A stretch of DNA of 7,287 bases from Candidatus Zixiibacteriota bacterium. Its GTDB lineage: Bacteria; Zixibacteria; MSB-5A5; GN15; FEB-12. How positions within the stretch are numbered: the first letter of the stretch is position 1; each line of letters begins with the position of its first letter. The stretch covers positions 1 to 7,287 of the forward strand of contig JAMPYH010000137.1 of the NCBI GenBank assembly GCA_023700785.1, written 5' to 3'. Positions 1 to 6,656 of the stretch are shown here, piece by piece. The notes beneath the pieces are model-generated. The model did not search any database. It was not told where the DNA came from and saw nothing but the letters and a program-made list of their open reading frames with translations. Made by a program: the position numbers and the translations under genes.

Positions 1-189
1 GCCGCCTCCGCGTACCTTTCTAATGAACCTAAGCAATTGGGATCGCTGAAGGGACAGGATGTCGGCAAGGGAGTCGCTATGGCCGTTATTCTGTTCGGCG
101 CGCTCGCCGCCACGCTTAGTCTGGCCTGGAACATTGAGTTCGCGACCAACGTGTTGAACTTCCTAACCTCAGTCTTCCAGACAAATTGA
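1..189 (+). CDS. A1: C-terminal tail of an A-family (DUF6754-like) membrane protein, 5' truncated by window edge
   Basis: The reading frame is open from base 1 and stops at TGA 187-189, giving 62 residues. It begins AASAYLSNEPKQLGSLKGQD and aligns without difficulty to residues 364-422 of the complete paralogue A2, which reads AASAYLGREPLLLGSLKAQD. It ends in a hydrophobic helix (about residues 26-45, VAMAVILFGALAATLSLAW) and a short tail. By analogy with A2, the missing part should hold a cytoplasmic domain before this last TM helix. Whether A1 also carries a signal peptide and FN3 domain cannot be told. B1 follows after 7 bases. The function of the family is unknown to me. Confidence 0.9.
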   Translation, partial: AASAYLSNEPKQLGSLKGQDVGKGVAMAVILFGALAATLSLAWNIEFATNVLNFLTSVFQTN

Positions 190-196
190 CCAAACT

Positions 197-874
197 ATGA
201 AGCGTCAAGTCCCCCTGCTCATCACGCTTTTCGTCGGCACGCTGTTGATCGTCTCGGTCTTTGTCCCGCCGTTGGAGGGGATGCAGGAGAACTCGACGCT
301 GTTTTTTGATATCATCGCGGTCTTCGCGTTTTTCCTTGGCGGCGGCAATCTGATACGCATCCATCTGACCAAAGTCGCCCGCAAGAAGGGTGATTGGGAA
401 TATTCGCTGGTGACGCTGTTTGGTTTTCTGCTGATGTTGTCCAGCGGGCTGTTTAAGATCGGCAATCCGGGAGACATAGCGGCGGCGGTCGATACCCCCG
501 GTTCATGGTTCCAGACCATATTCTTCTACATGATGTCGCCGCTCAACTCGACCATGTACGCGTTGCTGGCGTTTTTTGTCGCGTCCGCGTCGTATCGTGC
601 TTTTAGAGCGAAGAATCGCGAGGCGACCATCCTGCTTGTCTCGGCGTTTATAATTTTGCTCGGTCAAACCCCGTTCGGCACCATGCTGACCAGTTGGATG
701 CCCGACAAGTTTTCCGTCCTTGAGATCCCCAACATGGCGGTGTGGGTGATGAGTTCGCCGAATCTCGCGGGCCAACGCGCCATTCTGATCGGCATCGGGC
801 TTGGCGTTGTCGGCATGTCGCTCCGCATCATTCTCGGCATCGAGCGTACCTACCTCGGAGAGGATAAGGGGTAG
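197..874 (+). CDS. B1: six-TM integral membrane protein of unknown function (module 1)
   Basis: The 225-residue protein has likely membrane helices near residues 6-24, 34-54, 69-86, 114-133, 142-159 and 194-213. A positively charged stretch (TKVARKKGDW, 58-67) between helices 2 and 3 suggests a cytoplasmic loop. Two stretches are conserved with B2: SPLNSTMYALLAFFVASASY at 114-133, followed by RAFRAKN, and a C-terminal block from PNLAGQRAILIGIGLG (188-203) to ILGIERTYLG (212-221). The start is supported because both B paralogues begin MKRQ(V/I)PL, even though no Shine-Dalgarno sequence precedes ATG 197. Translation may therefore be coupled to A1, whose stop codon is 7 bases away. No catalytic motif is recognised. 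It could be a channel or a scaffold subunit of a complex with A, C and D; that is inference. Confidence 0.88.
   Translation: MKRQVPLLITLFVGTLLIVSVFVPPLEGMQENSTLFFDIIAVFAFFLGGGNLIRIHLTKVARKKGDWEYSLVTLFGFLLMLSSGLFKIGNPGDIAAAVDTPGSWFQTIFFYMMSPLNSTMYALLAFFVASASYRAFRAKNREATILLVSAFIILLGQTPFGTMLTSWMPDKFSVLEIPNMAVWVMSSPNLAGQRAILIGIGLGVVGMSLRIILGIERTYLGEDKG
866..871 (+). promoter_or_regulatory. Ribosome binding site of C1 (decides the start at 879)
   Basis: AAGGGG lies 7 bases before ATG 879 and overlaps the last codons of B1. The same frame is open back to an ATG at 801, but that start lies deep in B1, has no comparable site, and would add 26 residues (MALSACRSASFSAS...) unlike anything in C2. Confidence 0.65.
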
Positions 875-878
875 CGAG

Positions 879-1820
879 ATGCAGCAGCTGACTTTATCTG
901 TCTTCCAGCCTGGTGTCCTGATCTCGCTCGCTGTTATCGGAGTCGGATTGGCGCTGCTGTTGCGCTGGACCTTGCAGGGACGCGAAGTGGACAGGCGGGT
1001 CATTTTCGCCTTCATCTTTGTATCCGTCGCGACGCCGGTACTTTTTCCCATCACTTTCGAGGTCAAAGCGACCCCCATTGCCAAGGCGCTTTTCGAGAAG
1101 ATCGAGTCGCTCCCTGAAGGAACGAAGGTGATGATCTCGTACGATTTTGATCCGGCGATGGCGCCCGAAGTACTGCCGATGGCCAACGCGGTCGTGCGGC
1201 ATTGTTTCCAGAAGAATCATAAACTTGTCTTCATCGCGATCTGGGCGACGGGTCAGTCCTTATTAAACCAGACCTTGCAGCAGGTGGTAGCGGTCGAGTT
1301 TCCAGAAAAGCAGCAAGGCATCGACTGGTGCAATCTTGGCTATAAAGCGGGCAACGAAGGGGTCATGAACGTGATCGTGACCAATCTCAAAAAGATGTTC
1401 CCGACCGATGTCAACAGCACGCCGCTTGAGCAGATCGAGATCCTTGAGGGCATCCAGAGTTGCCGTGACTTTGCGCTGATCGTATCTCTCGGCGGCGGAC
1501 AACCGGGTCCCAAAGAATGGATCCTGTACGTCGGCGATCCGGGGAATGTACCGATCGGAGCAGGGACCGCCGCGGTATCAGCACCCCAGCTTTATGCCTA
1601 CTATCCCAAGCAGCTCATCGGCCTGTTGGGGGGAGTCAAGGGCGCTGCGGAGTATGAGTTCGAATTGATGCAAAAATACGAGCGGTTTAAATCGGTGGAT
1701 GCGCCGGGCATCCGGATGATGGGACCGCAGACGTTGGCGCATGTCGTTATCATTGCCTTCATCATGCTGGGGAATGTCGCCTATCTGCGCACGCGCAGGA
1801 AGAAAGGTGGTGCCGCATGA
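879..1820 (+). CDS. C1: TM-anchored extracytoplasmic alpha/beta-domain protein (module 1)
   Basis: The 313-residue protein starts at ATG 879, 4 bases after the B1 stop. Hydrophobic helices lie near 11-29 and 41-59, with a basic stretch between them (RWTLQGREVDRR, 29-40). A last helix at about 285-303 is followed by LRTRRKK. By the positive-inside rule, the loop 30-40 and the C-terminus are cytoplasmic and the soluble domain (about 60-284) faces outward. That domain has alternating strand/helix character: KVMISYDFDP (83-92), PMANAVVRHCFQKN (100-113), KLVFIAIWATG (115-125), GIDWCNLGYKAG (147-158), FALIVSLGGG (198-207) and LIGLLGGVKGAAEYE (246-260). C2 shares these blocks. Inference: a Rossmann-like ligand-binding or structural domain; no active site is recognised. 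It has one more N-terminal helix than C2. D1 overlaps its stop by 4 bases. Confidence 0.88.
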   Translation: MQQLTLSVFQPGVLISLAVIGVGLALLLRWTLQGREVDRRVIFAFIFVSVATPVLFPITFEVKATPIAKALFEKIESLPEGTKVMISYDFDPAMAPEVLPMANAVVRHCFQKNHKLVFIAIWATGQSLLNQTLQQVVAVEFPEKQQGIDWCNLGYKAGNEGVMNVIVTNLKKMFPTDVNSTPLEQIEILEGIQSCRDFALIVSLGGGQPGPKEWILYVGDPGNVPIGAGTAAVSAPQLYAYYPKQLIGLLGGVKGAAEYEFELMQKYERFKSVDAPGIRMMGPQTLAHVVIIAFIMLGNVAYLRTRRKKGGAA

Positions 1821-2653
1821 GCCGCCTGGCGATCATCGTCACTATCTGCGTCGTCGTGCTTTTTCTCGGCAGCTGGATCTTCAAGGCTCTGCAGGCGCAA
1901 GATGCCGGTGTTGATCACTATTTATTGCGCGGCTTCCTGGTCACCTGCTCCGCGTTTCTCACCCTGGCGATCCTCTCGTTCCTCTACAAAGACAATCCGA
2001 TCTACAAGTTCGCGGAACATCTGTACGTCGGGATCTCCGCGGGGTACTGGATGTCTCAGGGGTTCTGGTCAACCATCGTTGGAAATCTGATTCCGCGTCT
2101 GTCGCAGTCGCTCTCCGGCTTCTTCAAGCAGCCGTACAACGCCGGCGAATGGATGGGCGGATTCTTCTATACCAATTGGGTCTTCTATGTTCCGGTGATC
2201 TTCGGCGTCCTGCTGCTGATGCGCCTCTCTTCCAAATATGGCTGGATATCTCGATGGGCGCTGGCGTTCATTGTCGGGACGACCGCGGGATTACAGTTCA
2301 TCCGCTATATGCGGTCTGATTTTATCGAGCAGATTTCTTCCACGTTTGTCCCGTTGCTGGTTGACTGGCAGGGGATCGGGCATTTCTTTTCGAATCTGTC
2401 TTTGTCGGCGACCGGCCAGCTGGTCGCGATGGTGTCCAATTGGATCATTTTCCTGGGTGTGCTCTGTGGCCTGATCTATTTCTTCTTCTCGAAGGAGCAC
2501 ACCGGTTTGTTCGGGAAAGCGTCGCGTTTTGGTATCTGGATACTGATGGTCACGTTCGGCGCGTCGTTTGGCTATACGGTGATGGGGCGTGTATCGCTAT
2601 TGGTTGGCCGGATCACGTTCCTTTTCAGGGATTGGTTGGGAATAACGAGCTAA
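1817..2653 (+). CDS. D1: polytopic membrane protein with YKDNP/FAEHL and FGASFGYTVM motifs (module 1)
   Basis: The 278-residue protein starts in an ATGA overlap with the C1 stop, preceded by AGGTGG, a typical coupled start. Likely helices lie near 5-23, 39-57, 69-89, 121-137, 145-162, 205-224 and 237-255. Two blocks are shared almost word for word with D2. The first is LTLAILSFLYKDNPIYKFAE (48-67), followed by HLYVGISAGY. The second is YFFFSKEHTG (221-230), followed by FGIWILMVTFGASFGYTVMG (238-257) and RVSLL. The very high conservation of charged residues next to helices (KDN, AEH, SKEHTG) suggests a functional core rather than simple membrane packing. Compared with D2 it has an extra N-terminal helix and lacks the C-terminal one. 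No known transporter or enzyme family is recognised. Confidence 0.88.
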   Translation: MSRLAIIVTICVVVLFLGSWIFKALQAQDAGVDHYLLRGFLVTCSAFLTLAILSFLYKDNPIYKFAEHLYVGISAGYWMSQGFWSTIVGNLIPRLSQSLSGFFKQPYNAGEWMGGFFYTNWVFYVPVIFGVLLLMRLSSKYGWISRWALAFIVGTTAGLQFIRYMRSDFIEQISSTFVPLLVDWQGIGHFFSNLSLSATGQLVAMVSNWIIFLGVLCGLIYFFFSKEHTGLFGKASRFGIWILMVTFGASFGYTVMGRVSLLVGRITFLFRDWLGITS

Positions 2654-2681
2654 TGATATCTCTACCGGAAACGGAGGGAGC

Positions 2682-3950
2682 ATGAAACCTCTTTTGATAA
2701 CAGTCTCGTTGCTGTCGCTGATGACCGCGGCCTCGTTCGCGCAGAGCGATCCGCCGGTCGAACAGCCGATGGCAACGGACAGTACCATGGTTGCATCGAC
2801 GCCATCGATCACACCTCCGGCGCCGGTGTCCAGCCTTGAAGCTAAAGACTCGCCCGATGATCACGGGCACTCGATCACGTTGTCATGGGAGCCGTCGGCT
2901 GACGACGGCGCCGGCGCGGCGACGGTGACGTCGTATGTCATTTATCACAGCACGTCGCCGGAAGGCCCGTTTGATTCCGTCGGGAGTGCCATCAGCGGCG
3001 CAACAACGTTTACGCACTCCAGTGCCAAGGAATCAGATGCCGCCGGGTTCCTGGCTGACTATGTTGACCGGTATTACCGCATTGACGCTGTGACGGCCGA
3101 TCAGACGATCAGGACGCCTTCATCTGTTGTTGGTCCGGTGCAATCATCCGGGCAGTGGTATAACGACGGCCGGACGCCGGTAGCTGTAGCGGTCGCCTTC
3201 TTTGGACTGCTTTCTCTTTTCTTTCTGAAACGAGCGAAAGCCGGTGCGGATCTTTATGTTCGCCCTCTCGGCGGAATCGAGGCAGTGGATGAAGCGATCG
3301 GACGCGCCACCGAGATGGGGAAACCGATCCTCTACGTTTTGGGATTAGGCACTGCTTCAGACATTTCCACTATCGCGTCGTTTACGATCCTTGGCCGTGT
3401 AGCCAAACGGGTCGCCGAATATCAGACCCACCTTATTGTTCCCTGCTACGACCCGATCGTGATGGCGGTGGCGCAGGAGACCGTAAAGGCGGCGTATATG
3501 GACGCCGGCCGACCGGATGATTATAAGGAAGATATGGTCTACTTCCTGACCAACTCGCAGTTCGGTTATGTCGGCGCGGTCAATGGTATCATGCTTCGGC
3601 AGTTGCCGGCGACCAATGTGTACATGGGCAAGTTCTACGCCGAGTCATTACTTCTGGCTGAGACCGGGGCATTGGCGGGCTCGATCCAGATCTCGGGGAC
3701 CGACGAGGTCGCGCAAATACCGTTTTTTGTGGTGGCGTGCGATTACACCTTGATCGGAGAGGAACTGTACGCCGCGTCGGCCTACCTTGGCCGCGAACCG
3801 CTGTTGCTTGGCTCGCTCAAGGCGCAGGACTACGCCAAGGCGGCGGTGATCATTTGCGCCCTGCTGGGAGCGCTGGCGCTGAATATCGCCGCGGCGTCCA
3901 ACGCGACGTGGGGGCTGACCTTCAAAGAATTCTTCAAGGTGACCAACTGA
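2682..3950 (+). CDS. A2: signal peptide-FN3-TM-cytoplasmic DUF6754-like-TM protein (module 2)
   Basis: The 422-residue protein starts at ATG 2682, with GGAGG at 2673-2677. Residues 1-20 form a signal peptide with a likely cleavage after SFA (A20). A Pro/Ser/Thr-rich linker (21-47) leads to a fibronectin type III-like domain (about 48-155; landmarks SITLSWEPS 64-72, SYVIYHSTSPEGPF 84-97, YYRIDAVTAD 131-140). A helix at 165-183 is followed by KRAKAG, so the next 200 residues should be cytoplasmic. This region starts GGIEAVDEAIGRATEMGKPI (197-216) and contains FYAESLLLAETGALAGSIQI (318-337), then QIPFFVVACDY (345-355) and EELYAASAYL (360-369). A last helix (386-405) ends the protein. From memory the cytoplasmic part resembles DUF6754, a family without assigned function. 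The layout couples an outside adhesion-type domain to an inside domain. Confidence 0.88.
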   Translation: MKPLLITVSLLSLMTAASFAQSDPPVEQPMATDSTMVASTPSITPPAPVSSLEAKDSPDDHGHSITLSWEPSADDGAGAATVTSYVIYHSTSPEGPFDSVGSAISGATTFTHSSAKESDAAGFLADYVDRYYRIDAVTADQTIRTPSSVVGPVQSSGQWYNDGRTPVAVAVAFFGLLSLFFLKRAKAGADLYVRPLGGIEAVDEAIGRATEMGKPILYVLGLGTASDISTIASFTILGRVAKRVAEYQTHLIVPCYDPIVMAVAQETVKAAYMDAGRPDDYKEDMVYFLTNSQFGYVGAVNGIMLRQLPATNVYMGKFYAESLLLAETGALAGSIQISGTDEVAQIPFFVVACDYTLIGEELYAASAYLGREPLLLGSLKAQDYAKAAVIICALLGALALNIAAASNATWGLTFKEFFKVTN

Positions 3951-3966
3951 GGAGGACGCACCAGAG

Positions 3967-4626
3967 ATGAAACGACAAATTCCGTTAGTTCTGGTACTGA
4001 TCTTTGGCCTCTTCATGGTCATTCAGTACTTTATTCCTCATGAATCCTCTGAATGGATCTATGAGTACTTGCTCGACTGGATCACGATCATCGGCGTTTT
4101 CGCGCTGGTGCTCGGCATCTGGTCGCTGTTCAAAGTCAATTATGACAAGATCAGCCAGCGGAAGCCGGATCGCGGCTATTCGCTGGTCCTTCTGATCAGC
4201 CTTTTCGCGACCATGTTTTTTGGTTTTTTCGCCAAAGTCGATGGAAGCTGGGGGTTGCACTTCAGCACCGCCGATGGCTTGCAGAGCTACATGTATCGCC
4301 ACGCCTACGAGTATATCATTCGGCCGATCCAGTCGACGATCTTCTCGCTGTTGGCGTTTTTTATCGCGTCGGCCGCATATCGCGCGTTTCGCGCGCGCAA
4401 CGTCCTCGCCAGCCTCTTGCTGGCGGCTGCCTTGATCGTGATGCTTCGCTTCAACCCGTATCTTGGCCCGCTCGGTGATTATATCAGCGAAGCCGCCAAT
4501 TGGCTGCTGAATGTCCCGAATCTTGCCGCCAAGCGAGCGATCGTGATCGGCATCGGACTCGGAATGGTCGCCACCGCGCTTAAGGTGATCTTGGGGATCG
4601 AACGAAGCTACATGGGGAAAGGATAA
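3967..4626 (+). CDS. B2: six-TM integral membrane protein of unknown function (module 2)
   Basis: This 219-residue paralogue of B1 starts MKRQIPL and has GGAGG (3951-3955) 11 bases ahead, directly after the A2 stop. Likely helices lie near 6-23, 36-56, 71-90, 122-140, 146-160 and 190-210. A basic loop (KISQRKPDRG, 61-70) sits between helices 2 and 3, as in B1. The shared signature is RPIQSTIFSLLAFFIASAAY (119-138), then RAFRARN, and PNLAAKRAIVIGIGLG (184-199) to ILGIERSYMG (208-217). The region between helices 3 and 4 (about 91-120) is aromatic and unlike B1, so it is the likely site of specialisation between the modules. No enzyme motif is seen. Confidence 0.88.
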   Translation: MKRQIPLVLVLIFGLFMVIQYFIPHESSEWIYEYLLDWITIIGVFALVLGIWSLFKVNYDKISQRKPDRGYSLVLLISLFATMFFGFFAKVDGSWGLHFSTADGLQSYMYRHAYEYIIRPIQSTIFSLLAFFIASAAYRAFRARNVLASLLLAAALIVMLRFNPYLGPLGDYISEAANWLLNVPNLAAKRAIVIGIGLGMVATALKVILGIERSYMGKG

Positions 4627-4638
4627 GGAGGTCGAAGC

Positions 4639-5514
4639 ATGACTATCTTTGAAAAGATGATGGCGATCGACCGCCGCTGGGTTTTCCTTCTCCTGGCAGT
4701 AGTCGTTGTCGGTACCTACGCGATCTCGTTCCAGATCCCGATCCGGATCAACAGCGAAGTTCGCACTATCTATGAATTTGTTGACAAACTCAAGCCCGGT
4801 GAGATCGTGTATCTCGGGATCGATTACGATCCGTCGAACCAGGCCGAGCTGCATCCGATGGCGTACGCCGTCATGGAGCATTGTTTCCGCAAGAACCTGC
4901 GGATCATTTTCTGCACGTTATCCCAGTACGGCCCCGGCATGGTGGATGCCGCGATCAAGGATATTACCGATTCGCTGAAATTGGACAAGACATACAACGG
5001 GATCGACTACAAGGGAAGAGAGTTGGTGAATGGCATCGATTACGTCTTCCTGGGCTACAAGCCGTACTACGCGCTGCAGATCCTGGCAATGGGGCAGAAC
5101 TTCAGATTGCCGTTCCCGATCGACTATTACGGTCAACCGCTGGATTCGCGCCCGATGATGCAGGGAGTAGTGAACTACAAGCAGGTTGCGGTGGTGATCG
5201 ATCTTTCCGGCGGCAACATCACCGACGCCTGGATCTCATACGGGCAGGGGAGATTCAACTTCCCGCTCGCCTTGGGGACCACCGGCGTCATGGCCGCGGA
5301 CTACTACCCGTACCTGAACTCCGGTCAAGTGCTGGGCCTGATGGGCGGGCTGCTTGGCGCGGCGCAGTACGAAAAGCTGGCCGATAATCCGGGCCCGGCG
5401 GTTGACGGCATGCGGATCCAGGTCTTCGCGCACCTGGTGATCATTGCTTTTATTGTCCTCGGTAATATCGGGTACTTTACCGCGAAGCGTCGCAGAGCGA
5501 AGGAAGGGAAGTAG
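4639..5514 (+). CDS. C2: TM-anchored extracytoplasmic alpha/beta-domain protein (module 2)
   Basis: The 291-residue paralogue of C1 follows a very strong Shine-Dalgarno sequence (AAGGAGGT, 4625-4632) that overlaps the B2 stop. It has one N-terminal helix (about 14-31, after DRR) and one C-terminal helix (about 262-280, before AKRRRAKEGK). The domain at 32-261 should therefore face outward, as in C1. Blocks shared with C1 are IDYDP (61-65), ELHPMAYAVMEHCFRKN (70-86), GIDYVFLGYK (132-141), VAVVIDLSGG (183-192) and VLGLMGGLLGAAQYE (231-245), plus the last helix (AHLVIIAFIVLGNIGY). It has a short insertion before GIDYVFLGY (about 112-131) and lacks the first helix of C1. A Rossmann-like or GATase-like binding fold is possible from the strand/helix pattern, but this is inference. 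Confidence 0.88.
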   Translation: MTIFEKMMAIDRRWVFLLLAVVVVGTYAISFQIPIRINSEVRTIYEFVDKLKPGEIVYLGIDYDPSNQAELHPMAYAVMEHCFRKNLRIIFCTLSQYGPGMVDAAIKDITDSLKLDKTYNGIDYKGRELVNGIDYVFLGYKPYYALQILAMGQNFRLPFPIDYYGQPLDSRPMMQGVVNYKQVAVVIDLSGGNITDAWISYGQGRFNFPLALGTTGVMAADYYPYLNSGQVLGLMGGLLGAAQYEKLADNPGPAVDGMRIQVFAHLVIIAFIVLGNIGYFTAKRRRAKEGK

Positions 5515-5516
5515 TC

Positions 5517-6317
5517 ATGGATTTTGAAACATTTCTCTGGACGACCTTCGGCGCGTTCTGCACCCTGGCGATCTTCAGCTTCCTGTACAAGGACAATCCC
5601 TTCTACAAGTTCGCTGAGCATTTGATGGTCGGGACCGCTACTGGGTACTTCTCGGTGCTTCTCTGGCACAACAGTCTGTATCCAAACCTGTTCGCCAAAC
5701 TGGCCGACGGCAATTGGTATATGCTCTGGCTCAATTCTTCTGCGCCATGGTATTTGATCCCCGGCCTCCTCGGCCTGCTGATGTGGACTCGATTCTCGAA
5801 GCAGTATTCCTGGATGTCCCGCTGGCCGATGGCGCTCTATATCGGGATCTCCGCCGGGCTGGCGATTCCGCTTGAAATGTCGAACCGCGTAAACAAGCAG
5901 TTGTACGCGATGATGTCCGATATTTCCTGGGGGAACTTCTTCGGCAGCGGATTATTCGATCCGATCTCCGGCCTTTCGCAGGTCATCATCCTGGTTGGCG
6001 CGATCGCCGCGTTGGCGTATTTCTTCTTTTCGAAGGCGCACACCGGCGCTTTTGGCGGGCTGGCGAAATTCGGGATCTGGATCCTGATGATCGGCTTCGG
6101 CGCGTCGTTCGGCTATACGGTAATGGCGCGTATCTCGCTCTTCATTGAACGCGTGCAGTTCCTGAACCGGAGCTGGATACAGGTGGCGTTTGACTCCTCC
6201 AACACGAATCATCACTCCGGGTACATTATCGCGTTCCTGGTTGTGGCGATGGCGATCCTGGCGTACATCGTCAGGGAGATCGTGGCGCACCTAAAAAAAT
6301 CTGAAAACATTAGTTGA
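5517..6317 (+). CDS. D2: polytopic membrane protein with YKDNP/FAEHL and FGASFGYTVM motifs (module 2)
   Basis: The 266-residue paralogue of D1 starts 2 bases after the C2 stop, with GGAAGGGAAG just upstream inside C2. Likely helices lie near 5-22, 34-50, 76-92, 101-119, 153-172, 184-202 and 234-253. Conserved blocks are CTLAIFSFLYKDNPFYKFAE (15-34), SWMSRWPMAL (98-107), YFFFSKAHTG (168-177) and FGIWILMIGFGASFGYTVMA (185-204), then RISL. Unlike D1 it starts directly at the first conserved helix. It carries a C-terminal extension of about 40 residues with one more helix and a basic tail (VREIVAHLKKSE, 252-263). It is the last gene of the operon. Function is unknown; a membrane core subunit partnering B2, C2 and A2 is the likeliest reading. 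Confidence 0.88.
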   Translation: MDFETFLWTTFGAFCTLAIFSFLYKDNPFYKFAEHLMVGTATGYFSVLLWHNSLYPNLFAKLADGNWYMLWLNSSAPWYLIPGLLGLLMWTRFSKQYSWMSRWPMALYIGISAGLAIPLEMSNRVNKQLYAMMSDISWGNFFGSGLFDPISGLSQVIILVGAIAALAYFFFSKAHTGAFGGLAKFGIWILMIGFGASFGYTVMARISLFIERVQFLNRSWIQVAFDSSNTNHHSGYIIAFLVVAMAILAYIVREIVAHLKKSENIS

Positions 6318-6340
6318 CAGATATTCAACAGCTCACTAAC

Positions 6341-6380
6341 AAGCCCATTGGCGCTGTGCGCCGGTGGGTTTGATTTTTTT
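6341..6380 (+). terminator. Rho-independent terminator ending the A-B-C-D operon
   Basis: The arms 6341-6354 and 6358-6371 pair over 14 positions (three G-U wobbles, no mismatches) around a 3-base TGT loop. They are followed by GA and seven T's (6374-6380). It lies 23 bases after the D2 stop, which marks the end of the transcription unit. Confidence 0.9.
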
Positions 6381-6585
6381 ATCGCTGATAACGGACTATC
6401 GGCATCGACAAACTACAGTTCTGACCTGTTTTACTTCGCGGTTGTCACCATATCGGTCCGGATCATCGAGAATCTCCTGCCGCAAAATCGGTTTACTTGT
6501 TGCGAGACAAAGGGCTGACCGGGAATGGGGGCGGTCGTCTAAGTCAATAGAATATGGTGAGATACGCCAGTCATCTTTTAGTCGA

Positions 6586-6623
6586 CCTGTTAACCCGAAA
6601 CGGTGATTGAGGTTAAAGGAGGT
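6586..6623 (+). other. Bulged hairpin overlapping an orphan Shine-Dalgarno-like sequence
   Basis: CCT (6586-6588) and TTAACC (6590-6595) pair with GGTTAA (6611-6616) and AGG (6617-6619). This is a 9-bp stem with one bulged G and a 15-base loop. The 3' arm covers the first half of AAAGGAGGT (6615-6623), a near-perfect ribosome-binding sequence. No ATG, GTG or TTG follows at a usable distance, so it is either chance, a decayed start region, or an RNA element. Confidence 0.3.
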
Positions 6624-6650
6624 AATTTTCAAGAAAAGTAAAGAATTCGC

Positions 6651-6656
6651 TTGACA
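6651..6656 (+). promoter_or_regulatory. Candidate -35 box (TTGACA) for the small basic protein gene
   Basis: TTGACA matches the sigma-70 -35 consensus exactly and lies in AT-rich DNA 109 bases ahead of the start at 6765. The -10 position (16-18 bases on, around 6673-6680) reads CGAAGCTT and is a poor match, so the call is weak. It is the best promoter candidate between the terminator and the gene. Confidence 0.3.

Larger units (their letters stand above)
1..6317 (+). repeat. Tandem, diverged duplication of a four-gene membrane-protein cassette (A-B-C-D)
   Basis: Seen: the genes fall in the order A1(tail)-B1-C1-D1-A2-B2-C2-D2, all on the plus strand with gaps of at most 28 bases. Each second-module protein resembles the first-module protein at the same position. 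Shared motifs are AASAYL and LGSLK.QD in A, STxxxLLAFFxASAxYRAFRA in B, HCFxKN and LGY in C, and FLYKDNPxYKFAEHL in D. Similarity is clear at protein level but only patchy at DNA level, so this is an old gene-block duplication rather than a recent repeat. Inference: the block is one transcription unit whose promoter lies before base 1, and it ends at the terminator at 6341-6380. Whether further copies lie upstream cannot be seen. Confidence 0.93.

Noticed and set aside
801..878. N-terminal extension of C1 to an upstream ATG at 801
   Set aside because: It overlaps B1 by 74 bases, has no ribosome site, and adds low-complexity Ser/Ala residues absent from C2; ATG 879 has AAGGGG at good spacing.
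503..1186. Minus-strand open frame opposite B1 and C1
   Set aside because: Same antisense composition; the plus-strand genes are supported by homology to module 2.
3985..4881. Long minus-strand open frame (298 codons) opposite B2 and C2
   Set aside because: The translation is rich in Asp, Arg, His and Gln without hydrophobic core pattern, typical of the antisense of GC-rich membrane genes; both plus-strand genes have paralogues and ribosome sites.
6364..6606. Plus-strand open frame of 80 codons after the operon
   Set aside because: Its start lies inside the terminator hairpin and its Ser/Arg-rich translation shows no motif.
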